Part shown: one piece after another, positions 10,331 to 22,706 of the stretch
Numbering within the stretch: the stretch's first letter is position 1
How the letters are laid out: every line of letters begins with the position of its first letter
From: Varanus komodoensis
Lineage: Eukaryota > Chordata > Lepidosauria > Squamata > Varanidae
Direction of reading: 5' to 3'
Assembly (NCBI RefSeq): GCF_004798865.1
Contig: NW_025336598.1
Location: forward strand, 32,176,716-32,240,715
Length of the DNA stretch: 64,000 nt
Notes under the pieces: generated by a model
What the model saw: the letters and a program-made list of their open reading frames with translations, nothing else
The model's database searches: none
What the model was told of the DNA's origin: nothing
Translations under genes and position numbers: made by a program

Positions 10331-12200
10331 AATTCCCCTTTTTTATCCCCTTGCATAATTCCCTTTTTTGGCCCAGGATTGGGAAAGCAAAAGAAGGAAG
10401 GGCTGCCCAAAGTCAGAAACCAGCAGATAAAAGGACATTAAAACAATAGAAGATCATGCTAACAGGGAGAAACTAAAAGGCTGCTGATGTAGACACAGCG
10501 GCCTTCTAGACTGGTTTTTCTTCTTCCAGATTACACTGGTGAGTCACGCTGGTTCACTATCAGAGCAAGCATGGAATCTGTAATTCTGCCCTGCTTGCTT
10601 GTCCACAGAGAAGCTGGTCGTTGCAGTCTGGAAGCGTGGCTTCCTTGAAACAGCCAGCTACAGCAGGAGGCTGTTTTCAGACCTGCTTAGAACAGAATGA
10701 GCTTATCTTCCTTGGGGCAATTTGGAGGACAAGAAATCTGGTTAGAAGAGGTTTTTGGTTTTTTTTCATACATCAACACCCCAACCCTTTGTTCAACCTG
10801 TCAAGAATTGGTTTGGCAATGTTTTCTTTCTTATATCTTTGCTTTCTGCTTTTGTGTGTCTATGCACTCACAGAATGTCCATTTCCATAGAGGCTCCTCA
10901 TACATTTCCCCCAAAAAGTGTGGGGACAAAGGAAGTGCATCACAAAAAAGATAATAAAGGTGCTTTAATGTGTATATGCATGTGAAAAGTTTGTTGTTAT
11001 AATTTAAACAGAAACACAAAACTTCTCATGGAGAAGTCTGTGAGGAGGTGACCTGTGTGTCTTGCTTGGGTGCTTGCTGTTCACGAGAAACTTCAAGTTC
11101 CCGGCATTCCTCCCTATAATCTTAAAGATAAACTTGACTTGGACTGCACAGCCTACTTAATAAAAAATAACTTCAAACAGAGAGGATGCTCAGTAAACTA
11201 GGACACCTAGTACTCTGTGTGACACAAACTGATTTGAAAACAGCAACGAAGAGTTCCAATTATGCTATGAAAGCACACACATACAGGAAGCAAGCTCTCG
11301 AATACCTGCCTGTTGTTTCCTGTGTGGTTAGACCTCCTGTTCCAACAAACTGTGCATCAGGTTTGTTGTTGCATGCTTGATGATATCTGAGGACATGTCC
11401 ATCTGCTGCCACCGGCCCTGCAGCATCTTCACCCAGGCAAGCACGCCTGGTCCTGTTTGTATGTGCACCTCTGGTCTTGTCACATCTTGGTGTTTGACCC
11501 TTGCCTGCTTCTGACTCTGGTGGTACCATGTCTTCAGCCTCTACCCCAAGGAGTAAGCCTTGGTTTTCCTTCCCCCTGCATCACCCCAACCCTGGTCTTC
11601 CTGCTGCTTGTGTTCTGCTTATATTCTAGATCTGACCCTTGGACCAGAGCGAAAGATATGTTTTTGCTTCTCTCTGTGAATGGACCAACCTTTCTGCCTT
11701 CCACTCAGATCCATAGTCTCACCCAACGGTTAGCCAGGGATGGAAAAGTGAGCACCTCTTTGTCAATTTTCCTTGGTCTGTTGTCTAGAGGGGTGTGCAT
11801 GTGCTTGTGTGTGTTGATAAATAAACCCAAAAGGTTGTTGCAAATCGGGGTGTGAGCAGTGGGAAAGAGATTGGTATGCCAAGGACACTGTTTTTAAATT
11901 AGTGTCAATTCATTTGTGGCGTGGAGGTGCAGCAAAGGGGGCCTTAGTGCACTGGTTGAGTTGTGGGGATGGGCTTGGCTTTCTTATGCATGAGGTCCAG
12001 ATTTACTGCCCTACTCTCAGTTTTCCCAGCAAGCCCCCAGAATCATGGAGGAAGACAAGCAAAGCTCTCTGAGTGTGCTTTTAATCCTTTTCTAAATATT
12101 TAGGGAAGTTGTGGAGCAATAAATTATGGCTGTGCTTTGACAGTAATTGGTGTTATGGATTTGGAGTCAGTTTGTTTACTCTTATGTTATGAATCGGACA
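10330..12200. other. Unassigned DNA
   Basis: At 10327-10365 a short tandem repeat of TTGCATAATTCCC separates T-rich runs. Otherwise I see no gene, repeat family or RNA gene. Open frames up to 132 codons (11457-11855) show no recognisable domain. Confidence 0.35.
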
Positions 12201-12375
12201 ATGCAATCCTATGCAACGTCCATGCTCTGTTCAATGGGATTTACTCACAGGAGTACAAAATCACAAGTTTAAGTGGCAACTCTGCTCCCTTTTACCTGGG
12301 AATAACCCCCATTGAACAAAATAGGACTTACTGCTGCACAGACATACATAAGATTTTGTTGCTAAATTCATCCAT
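12192..12375 (+). mobile_element. Two partial copies of the palindromic 'GCAATCCTAT' MITE
   Basis: The first piece reads TGCAATCCTATGCAA...TCAATGGGATTTACT. The second reads ACCTGGGAATAACCCCCATTG...AGGACTTACTGCTGCACAGACATACATAAGAT. Together they cover both halves of the common reptile miniature element, separated by about 50 bases. They could be two insertions, or one copy with an inserted segment. Confidence 0.55.
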
Positions 12376-14055
12376 TGTTTTTGTGGTTACATATGTATAG
12401 TAAAGAAAATAATCCTGATATCCAGGGGTTGCCCTTTCAACATATTTAAGAATGTAATTCCCTCTCTACTGAAATCTCATTGCTCTCTTCCCATGGAAGT
12501 TGAAATGGTGGCTCTGTCTACAAAGGACATTTTGCAGCTCCTTTATGAGGAAAATAATCAGTACACCTCTGAAAGGCCAGCTAGTATGCTGCGCTCATCT
12601 TTGTTTCTCTGCACAGTCGGTGTTCTCTCTTTGCCACTCCTTACAATTCTACCCCGTTGGGGGATAGTCTGGTTCAGCAGTGACCTTCTGTTTCCTTTTA
12701 CTGCACCAGAGCTAGGCTGGCCTCTTTCAGCAGCTCACACAGTGTCTAATGTTTATGACTTTAGCCCTCCACAGAATTCGAAAGGGAGCTCTTGCAATTT
12801 TAAAACCACAAAATCCCAGGAAAGGAGGAGGAAATGTGCAGATGGACATTAAGTGCCGCAGTTCAGACTCAAGCCCACAAAAAGGGGCTCATGAAATATT
12901 CATACTTTAATGTCCCCAAAATAAGGGAGCCTAATTTGGACTGCAGAATCACAACCCAGCAGTATAATATGTCCCACAGCCACGCAGAGCGCTGAGGCAA
13001 GCAGAATGTGGCCAGAATTCATTGCCAGAAGGACACTTCTGACCCGGTGGCAGGAAGTGCTGGTACAGGACGCTTCCGAGTTGCTGCAGGCCTCTCCCTT
13101 CATATACCTGCAATCATGTAAGTGGCCTCTGGAAAGGCTTTCAGGTTTATTTTTCCTTTCATTCTCAGGGACCAGAAGATGCTTCTTTACATGGTGACCT
13201 TACAAACTAAAGCACAAAGTGATGGGGTGGGGGGTGGGGGGGAGTGGATGCATTAACAGCAAGTTCTTTCCTGATAGTTCAAGGTTTAATGCTAACTGTG
13301 ACCATAGCAGGAGAGATGATTTTTATTCATGCACTGCACTTTTGAAAACTTCATTGTATGGATTCCCATTATCATCATCTTCAGTTGCACTAACACTGTT
13401 TATTCTCTTCAGACCCTGCACTAATTAATTCATCTGAGTCTCAGAATCACATCCTGATAAATCAAATTATCAGCTGAACCCAATTGATTGCTACCACTTC
13501 CTTTACTAATTGCTACCACAGAATATGTGTCATATCACCTAAGCCTTGATGCAAAAAAGCATATGTTCCTCTCTGCCCCCTTTCCTGACCCTGTAATTTA
13601 ATCTAAAATGTTCCTTAGCCATGCCAAGAAACCCCTGTGCGAGAGAAAGAGGTGTGTGTGGTGCTCAGTTGGCGTTTCCAACTAGCAAACATGCTTATGC
13701 AAGACAAGAAATCCACTTACCAATTGCAGTTTCTATGCCGTATCTGGTACATTCCCAGCCGGTTCTCTAAGCACCAGAGTCAAACTGCACACTAAGGGTA
13801 ATTGAGAGCACAAAGCTTTGTCCGTTTTTCCCCCCTCACTCAAATCAAGTGTGGAAGACCTAGACTGGAACCTTGCTGAGTTCCCAGTCTAGATCAGGGG
13901 CTCATGCCTGCCTTTTCCATATGAAAATTAGACATAGGATCTTTTTTCCCTTTGCAAATTGCAGTTATGGGGCTCCAATCTGGTGGCAAGGGGAAGAGCC
14001 AAACCCCCAACCCATTCATGCCAGGATCCTAATCCAGATCATGGTTTACATGATC
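12376..14055. other. Unassigned DNA
   Basis: No gene or repeat family recognised. There is a G-rich run near 13223-13245 (GGGGTGGGGGGTGGGGGGG-like). Frames of 60-120 codons lack recognisable motifs. Confidence 0.35.
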
Positions 14056-14057
14056 TT

Positions 14058-14192
14058 CTTCCTCTTCCCAATTTAATCCTTACAACAACCCTGAGAGGTA
14101 GGTTAGGCTGTGTGTCAGTAAGCATCATGGCCAAGTGGAGACAAGAACCTGGATCTTCCAAGTCCCAGTCCAGCACTTTAATCCTTACACCA
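14058..14192 (-). mobile_element. tRNA-derived SINE fragment (same family as 58.26 kb)
   Basis: Read on the reverse strand, it begins GGTGTGGTGTAAGGATTAAA, continues with GTGCTGGACTGGGACTT..GATCCAGGTTC (tRNA-like B box), then AGCCTAACCTACCTCTCAGG and GTTGTTGTAAGGATTAAAT. The order and spacing match the + strand copy at 58.26-58.50 kb. The LINE-like tail is missing or decayed. Confidence 0.7.
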
Positions 14193-14272
14193 CACCAATG
14201 CTCACCCTCCCTCCCTCCGTGTGTTCATAGGCACTCCCATGCACACATGTGCATATTTACATACAACTACAC

Positions 14273-14286
14273 ACCCCCCCCCCCCG
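14273..14286 (+). repeat. Short poly(C) run
   Basis: About 13 consecutive C bases (14273-14285), close to a CACA-rich stretch. Confidence 0.7.
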
Positions 14287-14289
14287 GTC

Positions 14290-15565
14290 ATCCAAGATTT
14301 CCCTTTGCTTGTGTGCACCTGTGCATGCACATAGCACCAGTACCCATCTGGAGTTTTTGTTCTGCTTGAAGTCCCCTAAAAGACCAAGCCTACACAGTTG
14401 ATGAAAGGCCAGTAAAGGCCTGTGCGTGGAGACGACAGCTTCCTCCGTGATGAGCCAGAGTCGCTGGTTGTACAGTAAGTCTGTGGCAGTGATAAAGACA
14501 AGGCTGTCATTTTCACAGTGGAGCACAGCCTATCAGCACAGGAAAAGACATTCTATCTCTGTTCACACATGCTGACCTCTCATCACCGGTTGCCTCTAGT
14601 GCAAGACCAAAATAGCCCTGTAAGGCATTACCCACCAGAGACCGTGGCACACACGCTTATCTGTGAGCAATGAATGCACAGGGTGGCAGGGGCGGGCATA
14701 AGAGGAGGAGGAGACACTCTGACGTGAACGTTGTGCCATTATTAATATTGCAGACAGAAGTAAAGGTAGATCTCTTGGGGAAAAACACAAACAGCTTTTC
14801 ATTGCAAAATTAGGACCAGCCAAAACTCCTAGCTCCCTGACCTATGTGTTTTATCACATTTATACCCAACATTTTCCATCATGCCGCTCAAGGAGCCACA
14901 AAGATAATTCACAGGGAATCGCCCATCCACATGCACACTGCCTTCTACAAGGTTGCATCGGGTTCCTCCAGACCACATCACTTTTTTGGACCTGCGAGTT
15001 CCTGTGAAACTTAGGAAGCTAACTCACCAGGTCATGATTTTCAGATAAAAGCAATGCTCCATTTTAAAAGAATTCTCCATGATCCCTGTTATATTAGGTT
15101 TCTAATGCACTGAAAAATGAATGGCAACCGGATATACTTAATATTATTGAATGCATGCATGATCCAACTCCCATTTGAAAAAGGTACCTATAGTAAGTTT
15201 GCAAAATTAGTTTAAAGAGCTTTTCCTGTTCATTCTCCCATTGCAGCTGGATTGCACAGGCAGTGTTTTATAATATTTCTTATGCTTAGCCTTGCAATGT
15301 TTATTCATGTGCCATGCAGCCGTTATAAGTAATGTTGCACTGAACATCCCTTCAACAAATTTTGACCATTCACATTCACTTTCATAGAAAAGAAATTGCC
15401 TTCAAAAATAAATTTCCCAGTGAAGAAAAATTCGGGGTAATTCTCATGGATTGGTCTGGGTTTCTTGTGCTCCCTTTACTTAGAAGGGGCTAAGGAGTAT
15501 GCACAGCTATCATTCTTTTTAGAGGATGCAGTGAAATCCCAAAAGCAAATTAGTGGCTGAAAGTC
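14290..15565. other. Unassigned DNA
   Basis: No gene or named repeat recognised. The sequence is AT-moderate with scattered CA-rich tracts. Confidence 0.35.
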
Positions 15566-15570
15566 AAAAA

Positions 15571-15760
15571 GGAGCCTTGGGCTTGATGCAGGAAAAGGGA
15601 TGATTGCAAATGTCATGAAAGAAGATGCCCCTATGAATTTCCACCTGCCACAAGGTGATCTTTAAAGGCCTTTGGACTTGATGCAGGAAATGGGATGCTT
15701 GCTAATGTCATTTAAAAATGCACCTGAGCATTTCTACCTGCCACAAGGTGATTTCCCAGC
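15571..15760 (+). repeat. Two-unit tandem duplication, about 94 bp per unit
   Basis: Two adjacent units share CTTGATGCAGGAAA.GGGATG, GCAAATGTCAT or GCTAATGTCAT, and ACCTGCCACAAGGTGAT in the same order. Matching points are offset by 93-95 bases. The units have diverged visibly, so the duplication is not recent. It lies outside any repeat I recognise. Confidence 0.75.
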
Positions 15761-17240
15761 TGCTTCTGCTAAAAGCTGACTGAGACTAGAAACCTGCTTG
15801 GAGGGCTGGAAAGGCCAAGTACCTTCCCACTTCCCTGGCAGTAATGTAATAGTAACAACAACATTAATAACAAACTGAAATATCAAATTTTTTCTCCCTT
15901 CACCCTATTTTGATTCTGCTGCCCCAGGCAACTGCCTCATGGTGGGGCCAGCCCTGGTATGGATGTGTAAATCAGCAAAACTCAAGTTCTCCAAATTCCA
16001 TCTATTAACTCATTCCCACTTGAATGAATATCAGACTATTTATTTGCATGACAATCTCAGAGTATTTCTATACATATTTTCTAAATGTGCACATTTTTGA
16101 GTGCATCTTCGAAATGTATTCACTCTTTTCAGTTTGGACAAACATATTTGTGTGTGAATTTTGTGCAAGTATGCATTTTTTCATTCATAGTTTTCAAAGG
16201 TACACACACTCTGAATGGCTTTCTAAGTACACACTTTGATCAAAGTTTGCATCCAGTATGTGCAAATCCAGTAAAAATATGATAAAACCCCCTGAACTGA
16301 ACTGAATTTCTCACCCATGTCCAGAGGTGGAGAGGAATGCATGGCCATAAAACTGATGGTGAGTCTCCATCCATCTAGCTTCTCAGATGCACCTTCTATT
16401 CTGAAATCGTCCTGCCTCAGTCACAGAATGCTAAAAGGGGTCCTGGTGGCACTGGCTTCCATTTATATCCATCACATGCTTTCCCATCCCTGTCTCCATC
16501 TTCTTCTTATTAAAAAATCTGCTAAGGAGGAAGGCTGAGAGACCTGCACAATGCGTTTGGCCTGGTAATGTTAGGGACCACCCACGGTCTTGGGAAGAGG
16601 GGGGCAGGGAGAGCTAATTAGTTAAGCACAGAGGCATGTTGTGCCCACCCTCAATGCAGGCGAAGTCCTGCTCTGAACAAGACACAGTGCCTGCAGCGTC
16701 TATTACCACCACATCCTACGCCCCATTTTTAATAGATGGCCGGTTATGGTCACCTCAATAAAGCAATCGCGGGGAGTTAAAGAGGTTGGGACACTGATGG
16801 GAACTGGAGTAGGTCCCTGGGCCCAGCCGCCTCCCTCTCCATCGCCCAGCCCAGCCCCTTTCCACACTGCTGACACTGTGGGGAGGTGGCTGGCAGGGCA
16901 GAGGTTAATGTTCAGATGCTCAGCTCTGAGGTCGCAGGATCTCAGGGCTGGGACTCCAAAAAATGTTATTGTCCCCCCCGCCAATTTGGAAAGACGTATT
17001 TTGGGAGGGTGTAGATTGTACCCTGGTATTCTGATCACATCCCTTGTGTGAAGAGCAGGGCTTGGGGTTCAATATTAGCCTGGTGACAAATAGCCAGGGA
17101 CACCTGAGAGTGAGACGGGTTGCCCAAATAGTCTGCTCTGGTTTTGGCAACTCCTATTAGAATAATTAATCTGCGCTAAGATTTTGGGTGGGTTTCCCCA
17201 CCACCTGAATTGTTGTCATCAATCTTTGCTGAGGCATTAC
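15761..17240. other. Unassigned DNA with an AT-rich short-period segment at about 16.03-16.27 kb
   Basis: The segment 16030-16270 contains recurring GTGCA/ATTTTT-type words, e.g. GTGCACATTTTTGAGTGCAT and TGCAAGTATGCATTTTTTC. It resembles segments near 37.5 and 44.4 kb. The rest shows no recognisable feature. The frames at 16703-17051 on both strands shadow each other and are not called. Confidence 0.3.
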
Positions 17241-17249
17241 AGAAACATG

Positions 17250-17555
17250 GATATTATGTTACTGTTGACATTATCTTTTGTTATTTTTATGCTAATATTA
17301 TTTGTTTATCTTGTATGCTGTGAGTTGGCAGTAGGTTTTAGTTTTTTAAAGGTTTATAGCTGTCTGCTTAAGCAGTTTGGTGTACATTATTCCTGTTTTG
17401 TAGCTTTGTGGCTTATTGATCTGTTTGTTGCAAGTCTTTCTTCATTTTTCATTTCCTTATTGACTTTTGCAATGTATTTTTGATCTTTTGTTTGTAAGTC
17501 ACCTTGGATACATTTCTGTAGAAAAGCAAAATATAAATTATAAACTGAACTTAGT
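17250..17555 (+). mobile_element. L2-like LINE 3' UTR and tail
   Basis: A T-rich stretch ends with TTTGTAAGTCACCTTGGATA...AGCAAAATATAAATTATAAA. This is the decayed form of the GTAAGCCGCCCTGAG...GGCGGTATATAAAT tail shared by L2-type elements. No coding part is left. Confidence 0.5.
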
Positions 17556-18275
17556 GCCCCTTAGTTCAATCCAGAGGGACACTTTGGGGCAGCTGTCAGA
17601 GGCTCCATGTGCCAGAGACGCCCCGAGGGCCCCATCTAAAGAAAGTGGCAGATCAGAGTCACCAGGAGATTCTTCCTCCAGTGCACCACCCCCCTACTGG
17701 ATGGAATCTGATGAGTCTGAGGCTGACTCGACCTCGCCGGATGCAGCGGTTACTTTGCAGGGCCCGGGGTCACCTGAAGAACCGTACATCTCGTTCAATG
17801 AACTGATGGCCAGGCTAGTGAGGTTGCTCGATATCGAAGCCCACCAACAACCGGGACCGAGCACTGACTGTTTTTATGATGTGGTCAGGGGCAAACGATC
17901 CACATCTATTGCCTTGCCGTTCAGTCACACAACCCACCCTCCAACCCCGCTTGGTGTCATGGGTGGTCCGACTATTTCTTTCGATACTATGATCTCTTTG
18001 CTATGTGTCATACCACTACTGAATCTGGCTATCTTGTCATACTGACAAACCTTATTATAAGAACAAACATCAGTCTTTCAAAGACTGGAAAATGGCGGAC
18101 ACTCCGCTCCTTATATAATGCTAGGGGGAGGGGGAGCGGAGTTCCCGCCAAAAACCGTTAGCTGTTAATCTTCTGGCCAAAGGCACTGCGCAGGCACAGA
18201 ACCCATATGTGTGACTGCACAGATGGCCACTCGAAGAACATCAGTTACAGGTAAGCAACCTGCTCTTCTTCCCAG
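17556..18275 (+). mobile_element. DIRS-type (tyrosine-recombinase) retroelement fossil, 5' portion
   Basis: The region encodes a gag-like acidic, serine- and proline-rich segment followed by a SFNELMARLVRLLDIE-type block. Further on it carries the terminal-repeat-like sequence GGCCACTCGAAGAACATCAG followed by TTACAGGTAAGCAACCTG. I know this sequence as typical of reptile DIRS elements. The copy is fragmentary and broken and lacks recognisable reverse transcriptase and recombinase parts. It abuts a LINE tail on its left. The limits are approximate, and the age looks intermediate because the terminal motif is well preserved. Confidence 0.55.
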
Positions 18276-18654
18276 CCAGCAGGGCCAATGCTGGCTAGGC
18301 GGGCTCAGAATTATTGATGGGCACCAGGATGGGGAAGTACATGTATTCTCCATCAATACCATATCACATGGTGAAAGTGTACCTGGACTACACCCATGCG
18401 GGTCACAGAGCTGCACCACTGAATACACCCCAAAGAAAACCCAAATGAAACTCCATCTACTTGAAGAAAGGAAATTAGAATGCAGTACTTCTGGCCTAGC
18501 TTTTCTCTGACTCAGGTTTTCTCTGCATAGGTTTTATTTCTGTGCAGGTGGGGGGATGTATTCAAGCATAGAATGATTGCCACACCTGCAGTCTGAAGTT
18601 GTACTGTTCAAAAACTTGATCTCCATTAATATGGACTGGCAATTATACTATCTA

Positions 18655-18845
18655 GACCAGTCTTCACCAATCTGGTGACCTCCAAATCTGAATTGCAACC
18701 ATGCTGGTTTGTGGCATAATAAATAATTTATTTTGGTTTGGTATGAGTTACAACTCCTATCGACCTGAATTCACATGACCCAGAGCCAGGGATGCTAGGA
18801 GCTGTAGTCCAAAACTTCTAGAAAGCACCAATTTGAAAGTCATTC
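18655..18845 (+). mobile_element. hAT-type MITE, old copy
   Basis: The copy starts CAGTCTTCACCAATCTGGTG and contains GAGTTACAACTCCTATCGAC and GGGATGCTAGGAGCTGTAGT. It ends with a decayed complement of the start (...GCACCAATTTGAAAGTCATTC). This matches the widespread reptile hAT miniature element whose core reads GACTACAACTCCCATCA...GGGATGATGGGAGTTGTAGTC. No clear 8-bp duplication remains. Confidence 0.65.
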
Positions 18846-19230
18846 TTTCCCTGTGCCTAAAGACTTCATCCTTCCATATTAAACAAAATCAGTTTCAGCC
18901 ATGACTTTGAACACAAGTCCTGGTGTGGCAGCAAGTTCAACACAAATTACTCCCGAGGCTCTTATCTGGGAGTCAAGTTTCTGCCATTGTGGATCATGGC
19001 CTCACCTATGATTCATTCAGTAGAGATCTTGTTAGAGTTAAAAGTATTTTGGGGCATGCCATCTCCAGCACTTCAAGTGTTTGCTATTCAATCTTTATTT
19101 TGGGGAAGTCCTGAGTCTGACAGCATTTCCCCATCTCAGTCTTACAGAGACATAAACCTGTCCCTACACTTAGGCCTGCAAGAAGATACATCAGTTTTCC
19201 GAGGAACTCTAGTTGACATTTTCGAGTAAA
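18846..19230. other. Unassigned DNA
   Basis: No gene or repeat recognised. Confidence 0.3.
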
Positions 19231-19235
19231 TCCTT

Positions 19236-19330
19236 TAGGCTGCAATCCTATACATGCATCTCCAGGATTAAGACTCGTTCATATCACTGGGACTTAGTCC
19301 TGTGCCTGGGATCATAGGATCGCACTGTGA
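19236..19330 (+). mobile_element. Palindromic 'GCAATCCTAT' MITE, near-complete copy
   Basis: The copy begins TTTAGGCTGCAATCCTATAC and ends ATCATAGGATCGCACTGTGA. The outer 10 bases, GCAATCCTAT (19242-19251) and ATAGGATCGC (19314-19323), form inverted repeats with one mismatch. The inner part has TCACTGGGACTTAGTCCTG. At about 95 bp it is close to the full length of this element. Confidence 0.7.
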
Positions 19331-20685
19331 ATCTAGTCATTCAGTGGTGAGTGGGTTTCATCACATATGCACAGTGGCTGGTGTTCTTATCTGGACAAAA
19401 AAGAGGAAATGAGCTTTGCTTGGAAGAAGCACTTTGAAGAAGATACTTTAATCCAATTGCAGCCCCAAAGCAAACCAAAACAATTCAGTGGTGTACAGCA
19501 GACTAACACAGGTTTAAAACAAACAAAAAGCCTGCAGGTAGAGGCCCAATGATGGTTGCCGCAGACAGCTGTTTGTAAGGCTCCTGAAAGGACAGCAAAT
19601 TGTTAGCAATTTAATATAGCCTTATTGCATTTTACTGTCAAAGAGAAGCAGTGCTTGTGATATTTTCTGCCTTAGGTGCCAAAATCACTCAACTGGCTAT
19701 GCACCTTGACTGGGGAGGAAGGAGAGCACCATTCGCTTCTCTGCCTTAGGCAGAAAAATATTTTTGGACAGCCTTCTGGAATTAGTTTTGTTTGGTAGAA
19801 AGTACAACCCTTAAGAAATCATGATCCTGAGGTCCCAAAATTACTTGCAAGCATAGTAGCCCCTTAGGAAGAAGCCACACCTGCCAAATGCTAGAAAAAC
19901 AGGTTTACGGGGTGCTGCTAAACGCCTTTGTATTTAAATAGATAATTTTAAAAGGGAATTGCCAATAGCCTTTTTCTTTGCAGAATGGGATTTGCAAGGA
20001 TAGCTAATCCTTCTGAAACAAGTTGAGCCTACTGAATTCAGAATTATAGAGGCAGGGGGTCTATGGAAGAGAAGCCTTGACATTTGAAGGTCTCCAAAAG
20101 AAGATGCACTTTGCTCCCTGTGCACCTTGTTGGTTGGCAATTTAAGTTCTCGGACCATTTTAAGCACTTGCATGAATCTGCAAGGAGAGGCAGTGCCATA
20201 CTTCCAACCTGGACCCATCGGTGCTGCAGTACTGGCCATGTGGGGCTCCAGACTGGGATGTACTCCCAAATCAGATTAGGACCCAACTTGGTTTTTACCA
20301 CAGGGTTGCTGCTTGCAGTAAATTGAGACCAATAGCAGTCCCTGTATGCAAAGAGAGGAGTTTGGCAGGAAGCAAGCATGGGGCTAAAATCAGCATTAAA
20401 AACACGTCCCTCCTGCAGTGGCTTCCTCTACTTAAAAGCCTAAGTACGTGCCTTGTTTTCGAAGGGGAGTAGCATAATGTCTTGTTTGACTTGGTGGCTG
20501 CTTAGCTCTCGGCAGAGAGCGCATGGGCTTTTCAGCAGTGGTACCCGTCTTGTAGAATATTCCCTTCAGTGCAATGCCAATCCAAGCTGATTTGATTTTC
20601 AACTGTACCACTCGTTTTGGGAAGGCATTTGGAAAGTTCCAACCCACTCAGCCATCCTTTCCTGGCCCACGCAATTTACCACTGC
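19331..20685. other. Unassigned DNA upstream of a CpG-rich block
   Basis: No gene or named repeat recognised. Overlapping frames of about 80-110 codons at 19934-20472 on both strands have no recognisable motif. This segment would be the flank of any promoter in the 20.7-21.3 kb CpG-rich block. Confidence 0.3.
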
Positions 20686-20699
20686 AAAAGCAGAGCTAC

Positions 20700-21290
20700 G
20701 GTTCCAACAGCGTGGCCGTTCTGGGGGGGAGCAAACGGGCGGGGAGTGCGTGAGTTACAGTAGGGCTTCCGCAGCAGGAAAGACCATCAGCCTCCAGTTC
20801 ATTGCAGCGAACCACCTCAAGTGCCTTACAAAGAAATAGGCCTCGCTCCCGAATGCCTTCTGCGCGGGGCCCGCCCTGCCCTTCCTTGCGCAAAGGGAGC
20901 CTCAGGCATGAAGGCCGCCGTCTCGAGCGCCCCCTTTGCCTAGGTGGCTGTGCTGCCGCTAACTGCTCCTCCAAGGACTCGAGGCCAGTCCACAGGCGCC
21001 GCCCCAGCCCGCCCTCCTTCCCTCCGCCTCGGATTCCCGTTCCAGAGCAGGGTTAGCCGAGCGAAGCCTGCACCCAGCTGGGGTAGGAGAAGCCGCATGC
21101 AGCGGCGGTTCAGCGAATTTTTCTTGCACTGCTCCTTTCTCTTTCCGCGGGAGCTGCGAGAGGTAGCAAGGCGCCGGGCGCCCTCTCCCCTTTCTCCTCT
21201 GCTGGCCCGTGCGGGGGAAGCAGAAGCAGAGGCCAAGGCAGCGCCGGGGAGCCTGTTATCCTTCTCTGCTTTTTTGCAAGTAGCGTAACC
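20700..21290. promoter_or_regulatory. CpG-rich block, candidate CpG island or promoter
   Basis: This roughly 600-bp stretch is strongly GC-rich with many CpG dinucleotides, unlike its AT-rich flanks. Examples are GCCGCCGTCTCGAGCGCC, CAGGCGCCGCCCC and GGCGCCGGGCGCC. It is not obviously part of a transposon. In vertebrates such blocks commonly mark promoters and first exons. The several 60-115-codon frames on both strands here are arginine-, alanine- and proline-rich, as composition predicts, and I recognise none as a protein. I cannot identify a TATA box, a transcription direction or a first exon. Confidence 0.45.
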
Positions 21291-22655
21291 AAGGCCTTTC
21301 TCGCAGCTCTTATTTCATTTCCTAGTTTCCTGCCGCATCTCTGCAAGCGGTGTGGAGCAGAAAGCGTAGGAAGGGATCCCAGGGATACTAATTAGGTGTT
21401 AGCTTGCCCTCTGCTTTAGTCTCACCCCCCTTCCTCCGGTGACCCTGCTCCTCTAAGAGGTTGTGTTGTGCCTCTCCTGCAGATTCTAGATTTATGCGAA
21501 GGAAATCCCTCTCCCCACTGGGAGCTAAGAAACTTGTGCAAGCTTTGCAAACCTGCTGAAACGTGGCTCCTGCTGCGCCGGAACTGAAATCCAAGCATTT
21601 ACTGAGAGCTCCTGCGGCAGCAAACTCGTGCCTACTTATTCCGAAGTCAGTCTCATTGAGTTTAATGGGAGTTACACTCTCCTACCTGAGTAAAAGATGG
21701 CAGTTTTGGACTGACAAAGAGAAGGGGGCCATGTGGGAGGGGTGGAAGGAAAGCATCAACTCAGAACAGCTTTTTAAAAAGCCCAGTAGATTTTAAATTA
21801 TGTTAAAAATCAGTATAGACATTGCATCATGGTATATTAAAGTTCAGTATTAACGTTGTCATGTGCCATCAAGCCTTCTCTGACCTTACCGGGACCCTCT
21901 GAATGAGAGGCCTTCAAAATGGAGTGTCCCTGACGATCCTGCTCAGCTCTTGTAAATTCAAGGCTGGGGTTCCCTTTATGGGATCAATCCTGTCGTCTCT
22001 TGCTTCTGCCTTCAGCTTCCCTTAGCACGATTGTCTTGCTTTCTCATGATGTGGCCGAAGTATGATGGTTCTCCCACATTTACAAATGAACATTTGTCAG
22101 TTACCCTGCAGTTTTGCACTTGCTGGATGGGGCATGGGATGATAGGAGCAGGTGTTAGAATATTCTGTATTGAGCAATTGGGCAAAATACTGATTGCATA
22201 CATTTCCTTCCCTTTCTACATCTCTTGTTTAGTGGAGTAGAAAATTCTGCTCTCTCCCCTCCCAAAAGACTGCAGCCTAGAGATAGTTCCTCTTAAACCT
22301 GTCCAGTGTCTGCTAATCTTGGGGATGAGTGGGGGGAACAAACCCAACCCTACTGAATGCAAAGAAACTGTTCCTTTCAAGGAAGCCCACCTTGGATTGC
22401 ACTTTAACTCCTGGCCATCAGCTTCTACAGTAATCGGAGTTGCCAAATGCAACCTGCCAACATCTTTCTTGGCTCATATTGTTGCAACATGCTTGGCATG
22501 TTTCAAAGTCTGTATTACCAGGCTGGACTTAGCATAGCCAAAGCAACAGTCAGCCTGTGCCACAATGCGTGCTCTGTTTTAAGTGTGCTTACAACATAGG
22601 AAGGAGCCACATGTACTGTTTAGGAATACTGGGGCAGGGATTCAAAATGGTCCAA
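21291..22655. other. Unassigned DNA
   Basis: A short match to the palindromic MITE core, CAGTCTCATTGAGTTTAATG plus GGAGTTACACTC, lies at about 21644-21680. No gene recognised. Confidence 0.35.
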
Positions 22656-22659
22656 AGTC

Positions 22660-22660
<1 letters not shown>

Positions 22661-22706
<46 letters not shown>

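Noticed and set aside
20696-21346. Arginine/proline-rich frames as a first coding exon
   Set aside because: Several frames on both strands are equally open, as expected from GC content; none is recognisable.
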